Assembly: GCA_934045905.1 (NCBI GenBank)
Contig: OW203766.1
Location: forward strand, 12,772,745 to 12,836,744
Reading direction: 5' to 3'
Source: Leuctra nigra
Lineage: Eukaryota; Arthropoda; Insecta; Plecoptera; Leuctridae
Length of the DNA stretch: 64,000 nt
Shown piece by piece: positions 1 to 45,900 of the stretch. Position 1 is the first letter of the stretch. Every line of letters starts with the position of its first letter. The notes under the pieces were generated by a model. The model was not told where the DNA came from, did not search any database, and was given only the letters and a program-made list of their open reading frames with translations. A program made the position numbers and the translations under genes.

Positions 1-870
1 AATGTTTAGAAACATGAATTTTCTGTCATATCTTTACGTTTCATACACTCCTGATTCCAAATATATGTATCGTTTTCTCGCGAATTTTCGCGAAATTTGT
101 GTTTTGACGCGATATTGACGATTTCTCGCGAATTTGTCCCAAACCTACGTATTTTGCAACATTTCCCGATTCCGAGTATATATTTTACGAAAATTTCCTC
201 GATCTGTGTCAAAAGTACCACGAAATAAAAAGAATTACCTTGTTTTCTTCGTAAGCCAGCAGTCAGTGCCAGCCAAAGAGTGGATGGGGTTGCCAGTTGG
301 TTGGCTGCTGAGCATGGAATGACGCATCTACATGACCTTGAACAGGGGTGCGCATGCGCACGCGCCGAAAATCAAATTTTTTTCCATTTCACCACCAATC
401 GCGAAAATTAACATAATTATCACCACCAATTCACTTTGGGAATGTTGAAAACGAATTTTGTATTTTTTTATCACCACAAACAACTGGCTCTGGACATACT
501 TAATTCACAACCTCTCTGCGTAAATGTTTTTAGTCCATTTTATCACTTATTTGCCTCATGTGTTACATGCTCCAATTCCATACAAACTTTTTTCCCAAAA
601 TTATGCTGTTGAGATTAAAGCTTTACTTCAGTAGGTAATTTTTTTTCAGCATATCAAACATGTAGATGCCATCTATTTATAGTTCAAAATTTTCTTACAT
701 CAAAGTATTTCTCCAGCCATAATTCTTCTTCCTGTACGTATGATTTCTTGCCAATCTGCTGTCAATGCAGAAAAAGTTCAGAAACTAAAAGCAATTATTT
801 TTGAACTTGCATCAGAAGCAATGCCCTACTTGAGGATGATGTATAGATAGAGTGATGATCTTGATTTCAG
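1..870. other. Non-coding stretch, presumed DDX24 intron
   Basis: No reading frame here resembles the DEAD-box helicase that resumes at 871, and the bases just before 871 form a good 3' splice site (ttgatttcag). The stretch is therefore probably intron, with the earlier DDX24 exons lying left of the window. Positions 60-140 are rich in short TCGCGAAT words. Short open frames near 6-320 look like chance. Confidence 0.5.
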
Positions 871-2344
871 GTTCACCGCGAGTCCCACCGGCTTGCTGTT
901 GGCCACCGATGTGGCAGCGCGCGGCTTGGACATTCCCGATGTGCAGCACGTCGTCCACTATCAAGTCCCGCGCACATCCGAGGTAGGTACCAAGAACACT
1001 GGTAGGTAATTACCGATAAGAAGAAATGTACGAGGTGAAAACTACCCGGCCAAAATGGAGCTCTCGTCCTTACTACACTGGAAGATGTCCATTAAACCTA
1101 GTTTCTCGTTTTTTCAAATTAATTTAAATTCCATGCAGTGTGAAAATATTTTTCTAGATATCTATATACAACTGAAAATTAACAGTGGATCTAATGCTTA
1201 TGCCAATGATGTGGCAATAGTTTTGGCTTGAAATCTCATTCTGTAAAAATTGATAGTCACATTTTTTATTATTTTAGTTCAGTCATGATTTCAGTCACGA
1301 CTACCCATAGTAGCTAGCTTCAATGTCAGACTGTTCTGTAATTAGCAGAGTACTGGAACTACCCATGGTGCATCTGTTCATGTCAATACAAGTGATACCT
1401 CTTTGGGAAAAACTTCCCAAATATAAATAAATACCTCTTAGTATTCTTCACTGGTCAACATGTAAAAAGGGCAGTACTGACGCTGCTTTGTTAAAAATGG
1501 GTCTAAGTTATTCTCTTTGCCAATATTAACCAATTAGCTTCCTCTCGTCTCGCATCAATGAAAATTTGCAAGAGTGACAAGTGACTCCACTCTTGAATCT
1601 TGATAGTTATCATAATGGCAAAACCTTTAGTTTTGCTGTACATTGACAATATAATCTGTTTTAGACCTACGTCCACCGCAGTGGTAGAACGGCCCGCGCC
1701 AGCAAGCAAGGCCTGACGCTGCTTCTAGTGGAGCCGGAAGAGAACCAAGCTTACGCTCGACTCTGCAGGACTCTGGGACGGAGTAAGTGAAACAATCGCT
1801 AACTAGGTCACAGCATTTATTATTTAATTATCAATCTTAACATACTGACGATTGATTACATTTTAAAATTTTTCCATACAGTTAAGGAAATTTGATTTGG
1901 CTATGTTCCCCTCCCTCCTCATAATTTGGTGTGGGCACGTACGTAGTGTATACAACATATAAGATACGGAGACTATGCAATATTGCACTGTGCATTTGTA
2001 AATAATTAATAATCATAATAATAATAAATACAAAGTATGTATGAAAAATGAAACTTGGTACCACAGTGATTCAAAGAAACACAGAATGATAAGGTAATAT
2101 TATTAAAGAAGTTGATAAATGATTAGGCACTAAACAACAAATAATGTTTCTAGCCAAGGAACTGGCAGATTTCGAGGTGGCCCAGGATTTGCTGACGGCG
2201 GCAAAACAACGCATGAATCTGGCGAGAGATATCGACCAGCTGGAATTGAATACGCGGCGGTCAGACGCAGAGCTCGGCTGGTTTCAGAAGGCTATGACCG
2301 ACATGGATATGTTCTTGGACAAAGACGACCTGTATCCTTTGTGA
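871..2344 (+). CDS. DDX24: ATP-dependent RNA helicase DDX24 (MAK5-like), C-terminal part
   Basis: Three exons are visible: 871-982, 1665-1782 and 2154-2344 (TGA stop), joined by GT-AG introns in compatible phases. The first encodes helicase motif V (ATDVAARGLDIP followed by VQHVVHYQVPRTSE). The second encodes motif VI (HRSGRTAR) and the end of the RecA2 domain. The last encodes a charged, helical C-terminal extension ending MFLDKDDLYPL. The spacing around VHYQVPRTSE and HRSGRTARA matches the DDX24/Mak5 branch of DEAD-box proteins, which acts in nucleolar ribosome biogenesis (family knowledge). About 140 codons are visible. The Q motif, Walker A and DEAD box must lie left of the window, so the gene is truncated by the window edge and not broken. 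It converges on the PP6 gene, with 1.29 kb between the stops. No AATAAA was found in the first few hundred bases after the stop. Confidence 0.88.
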
Positions 2345-2579
2345 ATGGAAAGTTATCGAGAGCAGAGGAAGTGGGTTGTAAAGAAAGTGGTTCATTCACA
2401 TCGCTATCACCGGAACTTCTCAAGCGCATTTTGGTGGGGGACAAAAACATTCCAATGTTGTAGTTATTTAACGGGCTGTATAATTTTATACACTACTCGA
2501 AAGTAATTCATGATGGTGCGTAGCTATTCAAAAGAGTACAATCTGTTTAACTAGTGATTACACAGGTCATAAAAAAGGC

Positions 2580-2973
2580 TGTTAAGAGGCAAACGGAAGC
2601 GAACGGGAAACGCACGGTTCGTCGGAGCGTTTTTGAAATTTTGTCTTCCCACTAAATAATTTTAAAAATTCAGATAGTAACGACCCATTACAGTCTAATA
2701 GACTAAATTATACCGCACATTGGAGTTCATTATGACCTCTGCTACGATCTCAAAGTGTTAAATACGATATTTGAGGTAAAATAATCGTATTTAACACTTT
2801 GAGGTCGCACCAGAGGTCATAAAGTACTCCAGTATGCGGCATAATTTAGTCTATTAGGCTGTAATGGGTCGTTACTATCTGATTTTTTAAAATTATTTAG
2901 TGGGAAGACAAAATTTAAAAAAACGCTCTGACGAACCGTGCGATTCCCATTCGCTTCCGTTTGCCTCTTAACA
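2580..2973. repeat. Foldback MITE, ~394 bp, nearly full-length hairpin
   Basis: Left arm from 2580 (tgttaagaggcaaacgg) is matched in inverse by the right arm ending at 2973 (ccgtttgcctcttaaca). The match continues almost to a short loop near 2770-2783, giving arms of roughly 180-190 nt with scattered mismatches. There is no coding content. It sits between the convergent 3' ends of DDX24 and PP6 and could fall in either 3' UTR. No clear target-site duplication was seen. Confidence 0.8.
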
Positions 2974-3635
2974 TTCAGATGCTTATTATAAAGCGTTACC
3001 AACATAACGGCACAAAATGTACTTGCTACTGGGAAACTGAGTGATAAGTCTCCCAATAACAAATGTATTGTGTGCCGAGGATGATTTTGTCCTAGTATCT
3101 CAACGTTGACACTTCTGTATATTTTGTGCAATCTTTAGATAAACAGTTTTTATAAAAAATCTAGTGAGTCGCTTCTAAACCAGATATTAATAGGTCATCT
3201 CATTAGATTCTAAAATTTTACATTCTTTCTCCTAGTACTTCGACTTCATGAGTAACAAGATTATTACATTGGTATGCTAGTTCAAAAAATCTGTGTAACA
3301 TTCCTTAATTTTCACTCTAGTCCAATGAGGATCAGCAAAAAGGAAATGAAAGGAAACAAAAAAGTCGCTGTGGTTAAGCGAAAGGAACTGGCATCCCTAT
3401 TGTCTCGGCCCTTATTCGCAGTGAGGAAATAAGGCATTGGTTTTTCTGCTGGGAACGTCGGAGAGTACAGGTTCGTATGCGTTTTCAAAATGACACCACG
3501 CGTTCTTTTCTAAAGCTGAATAAATATATTCGTCCGATACCAACGAGAGTCGCCGCAAGCTCTATCGAGCGGACCAAGTAGCGCATGTATTGTCTGTTTC
3601 AGATGACGGTGATGTGCGAGACGGGGCAAGAGGTA
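2974..3635. other. Convergent intergenic gap / 3' UTR
   Basis: AT-rich DNA between the foldback and the PP6 stop codon. It holds an AATAAA on + near 3519 that could serve a long DDX24 3' UTR. Nothing coding was recognised. Confidence 0.4.
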
Positions 3636-6600
3636 TCACAAGAAGTATGGCGTGGTCGTGCGCGGAGGTATCACGCGCTCCGTGTCGGGTACGGCGCTGA
3701 ACAACTTGGCTTGCTTCTCGTCGATGGTCGTGAACTCGAGGATCGACGCGATGTTCCCGCAGCGGTAGCAGTAGTTGGGAGCGGACCACACGGTCACGAG
3801 CTTGTCGTCGAACATGTATTTGTAGCCTGCAGATTACAGGGTTTGTGAGTGGAATACGACATGTGTGAATTGTCATGATGAATAAATCCCTATTGAACTG
3901 TTTATGTTGGCAATTACTATGAACCCTAACGAGTGTTCTGAAAATGAATTACTAGGTAACTAGGTTAATGCTTGAAGTACCTAGTTAATTACACTAATAA
4001 TTAATCAACATAATATTATTTCTGATTACTGATCAGGGGGGTGATTCCTGTACTTATTTTCACTCTCTTATCTTAAAATTTAAGACAGTAGCAACCGTTG
4101 TTATGGACGTTAACATTGGAGTAAACAAATTTTAAGATAAGATAACTAACTTAAGAGACTAAAAACGTACAGGAATGACACCCCGGGAGGGCTATTCTAA
4201 ATTTCCTTGTCGTCTCGTTTCACGTGATACGGGCTCACTGCACACTGGAGTGCTATCTATTTAACATGGTAGTGACGCCGTATCAATTGATACGAGACGA
4301 CAAGGGAATTTAGAATAACCCCCCAGGAATTTAAACTGAAAATATTTCCAGATTTTTAAATTTTTCTGAAAAAAAAATCGATAGGGAGGCAGATCACCCC
4401 GATTAAATTGTGGATAATATTGACATATAGTACTACTAATCAACATTCAGAGATATGCACTTCTGAAAAAATGTGTGAGGTCACATCCCTCCCTAGCCAT
4501 GCAGGGCCTGTCAGACACAATCAGTTGTTGTACAAAACAAAACACACACAGATAATAATCAAGTGTTGGTCTTGCAAATAGCAATGTAATGGCATCAGAG
4601 CTGAGTGCAAGACATTTACGTACATAAATCTATTTGGTAGGGTTGGGCGAACCGGTTCGTTTTCGAACCGAACCGGCTAGCAAGGTTCGAAAAACGAACC
4701 TCTAAGGTTCGTTTTCGAACCTTTTTCGAACCTCCCGCCTTTTTTTCCCGCCTTGATTCATTCAAATAATGCGACCAACCTCTTGTCACTGGTCCAACCT
4801 CTTGTCTTTACGGGTACAGTAAAATGGTAAAACCTTGGTAAATAGAGCCCCTGTAAGCCGAAATCCATCATAAATCAAAGAAAACTCAAATCCTGCCACA
4901 CTATAAGGTGTTCCATGTTCAAATAAATGTTGAACCGAATTTTTCATGCCGTAATTCGAAGTGCTATTTGGTCACAAGTAGCAAAGTAGCATTGATTTCA
5001 GTTTAGGAGTCGAAGTAATTTCCTTGTTAAGTAAAATTTTCGAAGTATAAAAACGAAATAATATGATTGTTGCGATCTAAACTGTGCTATACTTTTGGAA
5101 CAGAGTGTACTTTTGGGTCCTGCATCTGCTAGCCAGCAGGTACCTGACCCTTGCGGAAGGGAGGATTGTTTTGTTTGTCTCTGTTGAAAGGTCTGCGAAC
5201 TCGCAGTAATCCAGATGACAAATAACTTGACTTGACGGCATATTTTATTTTATTTTGATGATACCTATTGTATGTTTATGGTATTTGAATAAATAATAGT
5301 GGTCATTTAGAAAACCATTCGCGATCTAATGAAGTGAAGATTATCACGCAAAAGTTAAAATATAATGGTGTATATTTGAGCTTTCCAAACTTCATTGTAA
5401 CACAATGCAAAATCAAAAATAGTATGACGATGACGAGATAATTTTTGAAGAATATTGAACTTTTATTTTCGCGTAAAAATGCAGCGTATTTATGGAGTAT
5501 ACAATCACAGGATTACCATCTCTCAACTGGGGCAAGTATTTTCGAAATGAAATTCCATTATGGCGTTGAAGAGAGGAAGAAAAGTGTTGAAATATATTTA
5601 AATTTCGAGCAGTATATTTCGCGTTTTTGTTCCAATAATATTATTAAGTCAATGTCTCTGTATAGGTACAAATAAAAATAATATCTGAGTAACAAACACC
5701 CCATTAAACAGCTGTTTTCAAGTGTCTAAACACTTGACTTGCGAGAGGGAGGGAGGAGAATGGTGACTGGTGCTAATGCGTGCTTATCTTTACTACACAT
5801 CTGGAAAACATCATTTTCTGAAAAAAAGGTTCGGTTCGTTTAAGGTTCGAAATTTCGAACCTTTTGAAAGGTTCGGTTCGAGGTTCGGTTCGAAAAAAAA
5901 ATGAGGTTCGCCCAACCCTACTATTTGGGTTTGTTGACCTGCATAGGTTTCATTGTGATGAAGTTACAAAAAAAATATACCTGTGTGGAAAGTGCATCTC
6001 TAAAAGTTGCTATCTCTCCATAGGAGTCCTTGAACATATTTTTAATCATTTTTGTTACAAATAAGTATAATTGTTCAGAACTGTACAATCTAAGTAATTA
6101 AGAAGAGGCCTGCATAAGGTTCTTCTAACAAAACCATTTTTGTCAGTTGATTTTAGATCCAATATGGTGGGGAAATATGCACCTCACTCTGGAATTACAT
6201 TTAATACTAGTACTTCCCATTCTAAAGTGAATCTTCAACTTTTTACCTTCCCATTTTCCCCAAAAATTGTATTTGCAATTCCAATTTCTCCAGTGGTAGA
6301 ATTAAGTTGTTCTTTTAAATTCACAACATGTAGTGTCAAGTACATTCATTCAGTGTACATTCAAGTCCCGTAGTCCATAAAAAAATAGGGTCTAAGGTCA
6401 ATTGATGTCAAAATACTGTTGGTCCTAGAGATGTAAATTGGTAATACTAGGAAAACGCTCAGTGTAACGCGTTGATGAGCGAGCATGTGTACGTACAAAT
6501 TCTCGAACCGGAAATGCGTACAGTACGCACAGAAAACATATACATCCATATTTAATTGAAAAAGGATCCACTCAGTCAACATAAATGTATCTGCTTTTCA

Positions 6601-9600
6601 TTGAAACGTGAAAATAGCATCTAAACACTGTGGTTCCTAAAGCAAATCAGATCCATGCGGCAGTGGAAAAACAGTTCATTCGATACTTCATCTCTGACAG
6701 CTATTAAAAATGTCAATAAGTGCATAAGTTCTTAACTGATAGGGCTGAAAATTTGTAAAATAAGAGACATTGTTGGTCTTAACGACCATGCAAAATATGA
6801 GTTTGATCAGTATTATCGAAGACCAATTTCATTTTTCAACCTATCAGGAGATGTTTATTTAAATTTTAACCAATTAATGGTTTTCACAAAAATTTGAGTC
6901 TGGAAACAGAAAAGGTTGTCTCTACATGTGTGCAAAATTTTAGCTCGATCGAAGAAAAACCCTGACCTGTATAGCCAAAATAGGAGTTAGATCAGATTTA
7001 TCGAAGACCAAATTCATTTTTCAACCTATGAGATGTTTTTTTAAATTTTAACCAATGAATGGATTTCAAAAAAATTAGGGTCTGCAAACAGAGAAGGTTG
7101 TCTCTACATGTGAGCAAAATTTCAGATCGATCGATGAAACGGTGCAAAATCTATTGCTCCAGATAGCAGCCAAAAAAAAAACAGAGGTCCGTGTCAAAAG
7201 AAGACGCTCGCTTCGCTCGCTCAATTATCGTAAAAGTGCTTGGTAATATTACCGTTAATTTGGTAATATTACGGTAATTTTACTAAGCAATTTTACAGTA
7301 ATATTATCTTTTTTTATACATTACCTACTAGTACTACCTAGGTATACATTTTGTATTTTAAACTTCTAAGGATTGCTGTTTTAGGCATTATGTGATGGTA
7401 ATAAAAGATGAATAATGATATTATCGGTTTTTTGTATAGGTATTAGGTACTATTATTTTTGCGATTACGTAAAAGCCCACTCTATGGGTCAAGCAAAGCT
7501 CTTGCTCTTGTGTCAACTTGATAAAATAAGTGGTCATTGTTCAACCATCATCATTGAATCTTTTCCGATACACAAGAAAATGTAGTCAAATATCATATGA
7601 AAATACATGGAAATTCGTATTAGACGACAGTCGTATGTACACTCATAGTAGGCAGAGTAGCTCCTAAATTAACCATGATGGATTTGTACCCGAAAGACAA
7701 ATTTTTTCTAATATTACCAATTTTACAAGATTTTGGTAATTTATTACCAGTAAAATTACCATTTTTTAAATGACCGGTAATTTTACATCTCTAGTCGGTT
7801 ATAGCTCAAACCCCATTCCCAATAGAGATGAAAGTTTACATAAAATGTCAGCAAAATCAATATTACCATGTTTGGCATATCTTACCTTCGTGAACCAACT
7901 GGTGCGCCCTGCAGATCAGTTTTAAACTGTTGAGCGTCATAAACTCGTGTGTAACTCTCGCCCCGAAGAGCCAGCCAGCACCTCTTGGACTTACAGACCA
8001 CGAATCCACTTCTTCCGGGTCTGACCAGACTAGGTCGCAGAACGCTCCTGCAACAGGTGGCAACATATAGGGATGTGCAAATGAATGAAGTCTCGAAAAT
8101 TCAAGAATCTCGAACGTTTGTTATTTCTATCTCGAATTTTCTATTCTCAATCATATCGGCTAAGTAGGGTTGCCAACTTTATAAAAATTGAATTCCGGAC
8201 ATTGTAGTTCTAAAATTCTCGAGGCAAAAAAGGTCTCGCAAATATGATATTTTTGGGAAAACAATTATAGGTATGCTTAAGAAAAGGCGATCTTCAAGAA
8301 ATCAATGAGGGGCTGAGGGAAGGCAAGGGCCCCACAGGCCCGGGATTTTTTTTTATTATAAACAGGCATTTGGGCCATTTTCATGCGTTCTGGACTACCT
8401 ACAATCTTGGACAAAATGATACTATTAGTTACTGAATATTGAATTGTGTATATTGTAAGTTTCATATTTTCAACAATTCCGGACATTATGCTGTCTGGGA
8501 TGAGGTAATTCCGGCATCCGGACAATGTTGTCCAATTCTGGAGTGTCCGGATAAAATCCTGATTCCTGACGGCTGGCAACCCTACGACTAAGCCATCATT
8601 GATATGCTTATGCTCACCATTAGAGGATTGTGCATGCATTTGCAATCTTTAGGTAATGGTAAAAGTTATCACTCGAATTGCTTGAGCCAGATCATCATAA
8701 ATGGTGACGATAGGTATTGTCATATTTTCATTTAAATGTTGTTCAATCAATTATTCAAGCAGAAACAATTTTTTCTTTTCCTGGTGGATAAATTAAAAGT
8801 AGGCTACCTAGTAGGGTAGTACATCAGATTTGAGTTTTAATTTTTTTTTAAATGTTCCAATATTCCAGAAATCATCAAGGTCAATTTAATCTCTGGATAG
8901 TACACAATGTTACAATATTATAAATTGTGTGAAATGTGTCTCCAGTGAGATTCTTGACTGTTTAAGATTGCTAATAAATGCTACTGTTTAATTACCTTTG
9001 TGAGGAATCTCTTGATTTCGTTTGATGCTTCGTATCTGATCCAGTGTTCGGATGTCCGGCGACAAACCACCGTGTACACAGAGCACTTGCTCGTCAATAA
9101 GCTGCAACAAATTATAGTTCATATTCATTGCAACGTTCACTCTAATAATGTACATAGCTTTACGTCTAGTTTAAATTTAGAAAACAGTTACACTGTTAAC
9201 TTACTGCAGCAATGGTGAGCAAATCAAACACTTGACAACAATATCTCCAAGCATTGGCATTTCCATATTTGTTTTGACATTCATCTGAAAATGGATGACA
9301 ATTGGTTAATGGCAATCTTACATAACTTAAATAAACTGTCAGTTATGGTATGCAAGATAGTGACATGTAGGTACATACCATAAAATCCATACACTTGTGT
9401 TATTTGACGAGACTCGTGATTCCCTCGGAGTAAGGTGATCCGATCTGACCACTTTGCCTTTAGTGTCAATAATCGAGTAAATGTTTCTAAGCTATAATAC
9501 CCTCGGTCTACAAAATCTCCCATAAAAATGTAGTTCGTGTCAGGAACAGGACCACCATTACGAAATAGTTCTTCTAAGTCGTAAAACTGTCGAGAAATGA

Positions 9601-10040
9601 ATTATTATTAGCAGGGTAAGATAACCTCCAAACTGAAACAGTGTTTTTTGTCATAAAGATTACCTGGCCATGAATATCTCCGCACACTGTCACAGGAGTG
9701 GATACTGGTTGAATGTTGGACTCTTCCAACAAGAGATCACAAACCATATCACATAATTTCTATAAAATAAAACATTATTGTTAGTATCAAGGTCAAAATG
9801 AAGTCTGGGTGCTTGCTCTGCTTCACCCCTCATGGGGTGTGTGATGTTCCAGAGGCTTTATTGCATGTCAAGTTTCTCATTTAAATGGCATTGAAGATTG
9901 GTTTAAATTGATACATATTAATCGGTGGGAGTAATTCTAAATTGTGAAATGTATACTTATTGCAACATTACCTTTAAATCATTTTCTGGCAGATATTTAC
10001 ATTCCTTTGCTATGTCAATCCACTTGTCGAGTTCCGACAT
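3636..10040 (-). CDS. PPP6C: Serine/threonine-protein phosphatase 6 catalytic subunit (PpV/PPP6C)
   Basis: Complete gene. Coding exons in transcript order: 10040-9972, 9759-9664, 9586-9379, 9284-9205, 9101-8996, 8047-7886, 3826-3636; total 912 nt, 303 aa plus stop. It begins [23 protein letters not shown]-family metal and phosphate motifs are all present: GDIHG (res 50-54), GDFVDRG (78-84), RGNHE (109-113), later HGGLSP and [10 protein letters not shown]. The tail ends TPYFL, the C-terminus typical of PP2A/4/6-type phosphatases. Length and the CKYLPEN and [16 protein letters not shown] words point to PP6 rather than PP2A or PP4. All introns are GT-AG. Five are short (77 to about 950 bp); the last is 4.06 kb and filled with mobile elements. 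PP6 acts with SAPS-domain regulatory subunits (family knowledge). It is head to head with dynamin. Confidence 0.95.
4035..4184. mobile_element. MITE, ~150 bp, in last PP6 intron
   Basis: Terminal inverted repeats ggggtgattcctgtac and gtacaggaatgacacccc bound ~150 bp of AT-rich sequence that also pairs internally (ctcttatcttaaaatt against attttaagataagat). A related single end occurs near 37898 (gtgagtaattcctgtacg). Superfamily uncertain. Confidence 0.65.
4187..4323. mobile_element. MITE, ~137 bp, adjacent to the previous one
   Basis: Inverted ends gggctattctaaatttcc and ggaatttagaataacccc, extended inward by ttgtcgtctcg and cgagacgacaa, form a short hairpin with arms of ~30 nt. It abuts the MITE at 4035-4184, so two elements were inserted side by side. 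No coding content. Confidence 0.65.
4638..5920. mobile_element. Non-autonomous hAT element with GGTTCG subterminal arrays
   Basis: Inverted ends tagggttgggcgaacc (4638) and ggttcgcccaacccta (to 5920) are flanked by a perfect 8-bp target-site duplication, ctatttgg (4630-4637 and 5921-5928). That is diagnostic of hAT-type insertion. Both ends carry many GGTTCG/CGAACC words in direct and inverted orientation (4645-4735 and 5828-5910). The 1.28-kb interior has no recognisable transposase; a 76-codon frame at 5445 looks like chance. Confidence 0.85.
6426..7793. mobile_element. Probable hAT-like element, 1.37 kb
   Basis: Ends tagagatgtaaattggtaat and its approximate inverse ccggtaattttacatctcta define the element. 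The right part is rich in GGTAATATTACC-like words. The flanking 8-mers (gttggtcc, gtcggtta) match only in part, so the boundary is less secure than for neighbouring elements. Inside, 6775-7160 holds two diverged direct copies of ~180 bp (both with gttgtctctacatgtg and caaaattt followed by cgatcgatga-like words). A similar sequence recurs near 33150-33400. Confidence 0.55.
8165..8584. mobile_element. hAT-like MITE, 420 bp, in PP6 intron
   Basis: Inverted ends tagggttgcca and tggcaaccctaare flanked by an 8-bp duplication with one mismatch: cggctaag (8157-8164) and cgactaag (8585-8592). The interior holds a GC-rich core near 8325-8345 (gggccccacaggcccggg) resembling that of the element at 21260-21659. 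It lies in the intron between PP6 exons 5 and 6. Confidence 0.75.
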
Positions 10041-11371
10041 TTTGAAAACTCGACAAGACGAGATTCCAGATTTCACGGTCGGCTAGAGACACGACACGAT
10101 TCCAAGAACAGGTGGCCGTGATATAGGAGGGAAATTCAAATGAACACTCTTCAAATAATTTCAAAATTTATAAAATGTAAAATATAATAATTAGAAGGAA
10201 ATATTAAGTTTACTTGTTATTTCAAACAAAGTTTAAAATTATATTAAAATAGGTATACAAAGATTTTTTTTATGATACTAAACAGATTTGTTAAAAAATT
10301 ATCACAAGTGTCTATTTTGCATGGGGTAAGAAATACCATAGAGATACATTGAAATACAAAATACGTGGATTTATATAGTACTGCCGATCATACACGTGTA
10401 ATACACATATTAATACAAATACAACTTTATCCCTTTTCTCGTGACATAGCTTACAATAATTTTCGTCTCAGTCAAGCGTGTTGCATCAACTTGTTGTTTA
10501 GCAGTTCTGTAGAATTATTTGCTTTTCTAAAAAATGTGTTCATTAATTACAAATACACAAATACAAATACAAATACTAATTTATCCCTTTTCTCGTGACA
10601 TAGGTATTATTAGCTTACAATAATTTTCGTCTCAGTCAAGCGTGTTGCATATCAACTTGCTGTTTAGCAGTTCTGTAGAATTATTTGCTTTTCTAAAAAA
10701 TGTGTTCATTAATTTACAAATTTCGTGAGAAACGCAGAGGCATGTAGTTTTCATTGTTCAGGTTTCATGATTCATGTTTTCTATGGTCAGTGATCTTCAT
10801 AGATTTTCCCCAAAAATATAGGTCAAATGCTTGACTGCCTTGCGCACTAGCTTTCCGTATCGATTCAATCGTTACTTCGGTGATTCTTAACGCTATTCTC
10901 ATTTCGTTTGTATCTTCTTGTAACCACTTAATATTTTTTGTAAAATAATTAACTAATTTCTTTCAACATTTCCGGTGAAAAGGTTAAAAAATATATATTA
11001 TAACTGTATTGATCTGTCAAGTAGATTCATACGTAGGCGGCAAATCGATCGTGATTCGCGCTGTCAGTTTGTAAATGTCGAGGAGAAAATAACAGAGTGT
11101 ACGAAAGAAGGCAAGTGCTGGACAAGAATTTCTTGAATTTGTTTTAATATTCGTTTTAATTTTTCTAATTGTCAAGTTGAATTTACTAATCCTGCGTAGG
11201 AAGTAAATTGTAAAAGTCTTGGAATTTGACTTCATTCAAATACGCCATGGAACACTTCGATTAACTCGCATAGGACTATGGGTATTTCTTCGCCATCTTC
11301 GTTTTAATACCCGCTGTAGGAATACAGAAACGTTCTAGTGGTTGGGTACGGGAACAAAACAATTCGACAAA
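10041..11371. promoter_or_regulatory. Divergent promoter interval, PP6 (-) and dynamin (+)
   Basis: The 1.33 kb between the two start codons must hold the PP6 promoter and at least the 5' UTR or an upstream intron of dynamin. It is AT-rich apart from short GC patches. No clear TATA box was found. The PP6-proximal part is carried by a tandem duplication (10412-10713). Direct evidence is limited to gene orientation. Confidence 0.5.
10412..10713. repeat. Tandem duplication, ~155-bp unit
   Basis: Two direct copies (about 10424-10545 and 10577-10713) share ttatcccttttctcgtgaca, taattttcgtctcagtcaag and gcttttctaaaaaatgtg. Small indels separate them, including gtattatta only in the second. An (ACAAAT)n run lies at the junction near 10550-10575. 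It is in the PP6/dynamin promoter interval and may duplicate regulatory sequence. Confidence 0.8.
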
Positions 11372-45148
<33,777 letters not shown>

Positions 45149-45890
45149 AGTCATTCGACAGAGTCGGTGTCCGGGTTCGAACTCCGTTTCGGATTCGAAT
45201 TGCATTATTTCGAAGCTGAATTAAATCTTGTTAGAGAAACTTTTTTGATAGTCATCAATTTTATTTAAATGTGAATAAGATTGAAATAAGTGGTATTTTT
45301 GCCATGGACATTTAAATCGGTTCTTTCTCTCAAGGAATTTATAATTTCCTAGTTGCAAAATTCAGTTGTAACCATTTGAAGAGTTTCTTTGATAAACTAA
45401 CAAGAACCCTAATTCCTTCGTGTCTCTCTGAGATGTTAATATTGTAATATTTTCAACCGGGTAAACTATATATTTTTAGCATGGTTTCTATAATATTTTA
45501 ATGATATATTTTAGATGATATTGTATGTATAAAGTTAGTTTATTTGTGAAGGTTTGATCTCTGTAAAAGCAATGGCACTGCACTGTCTTAAAATCAAAGC
45601 GATCCAAACTTAACATTCCATTCAAATCCGTTGCATCCCGAATTCAAGTTATATTGAGATGGACTGCCGTGTAAGAGAGTTTCTAGTTCTCTATGGATGT
45701 ATTCGTAGAGGTAGATCAAGCTCGATATGATTTTGGTGTGTGCTTTGCAATATAAATCGCTCTCCGTTGAGTAAGCAATACCTAATGCATCATTACTGAG
45801 CAATCGTTACCACGGCAATAGTACAGACAGCAAGATACTATGTAGTTTGTAGCTTAGAAGAATAGATACATGTGAGCTAAGCATAATCAT

Positions 45891-45900
45891 AATAAATAAA
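45891..45900 (+). terminator. Candidate poly(A) signal for the dynamin long isoform
   Basis: Overlapping AATAAA hexamers (aataaataaa) ~745 nt downstream of the exon 17a stop. Further AATAAA words lie near 47084 and 47969 and could serve longer 3' UTRs. Confidence 0.4.

Noticed and set aside
134..322. 62-codon plus frame at the window start as an upstream DDX24 exon
   Set aside because: The translation has no helicase similarity and does not join exon 871 in a supported way.
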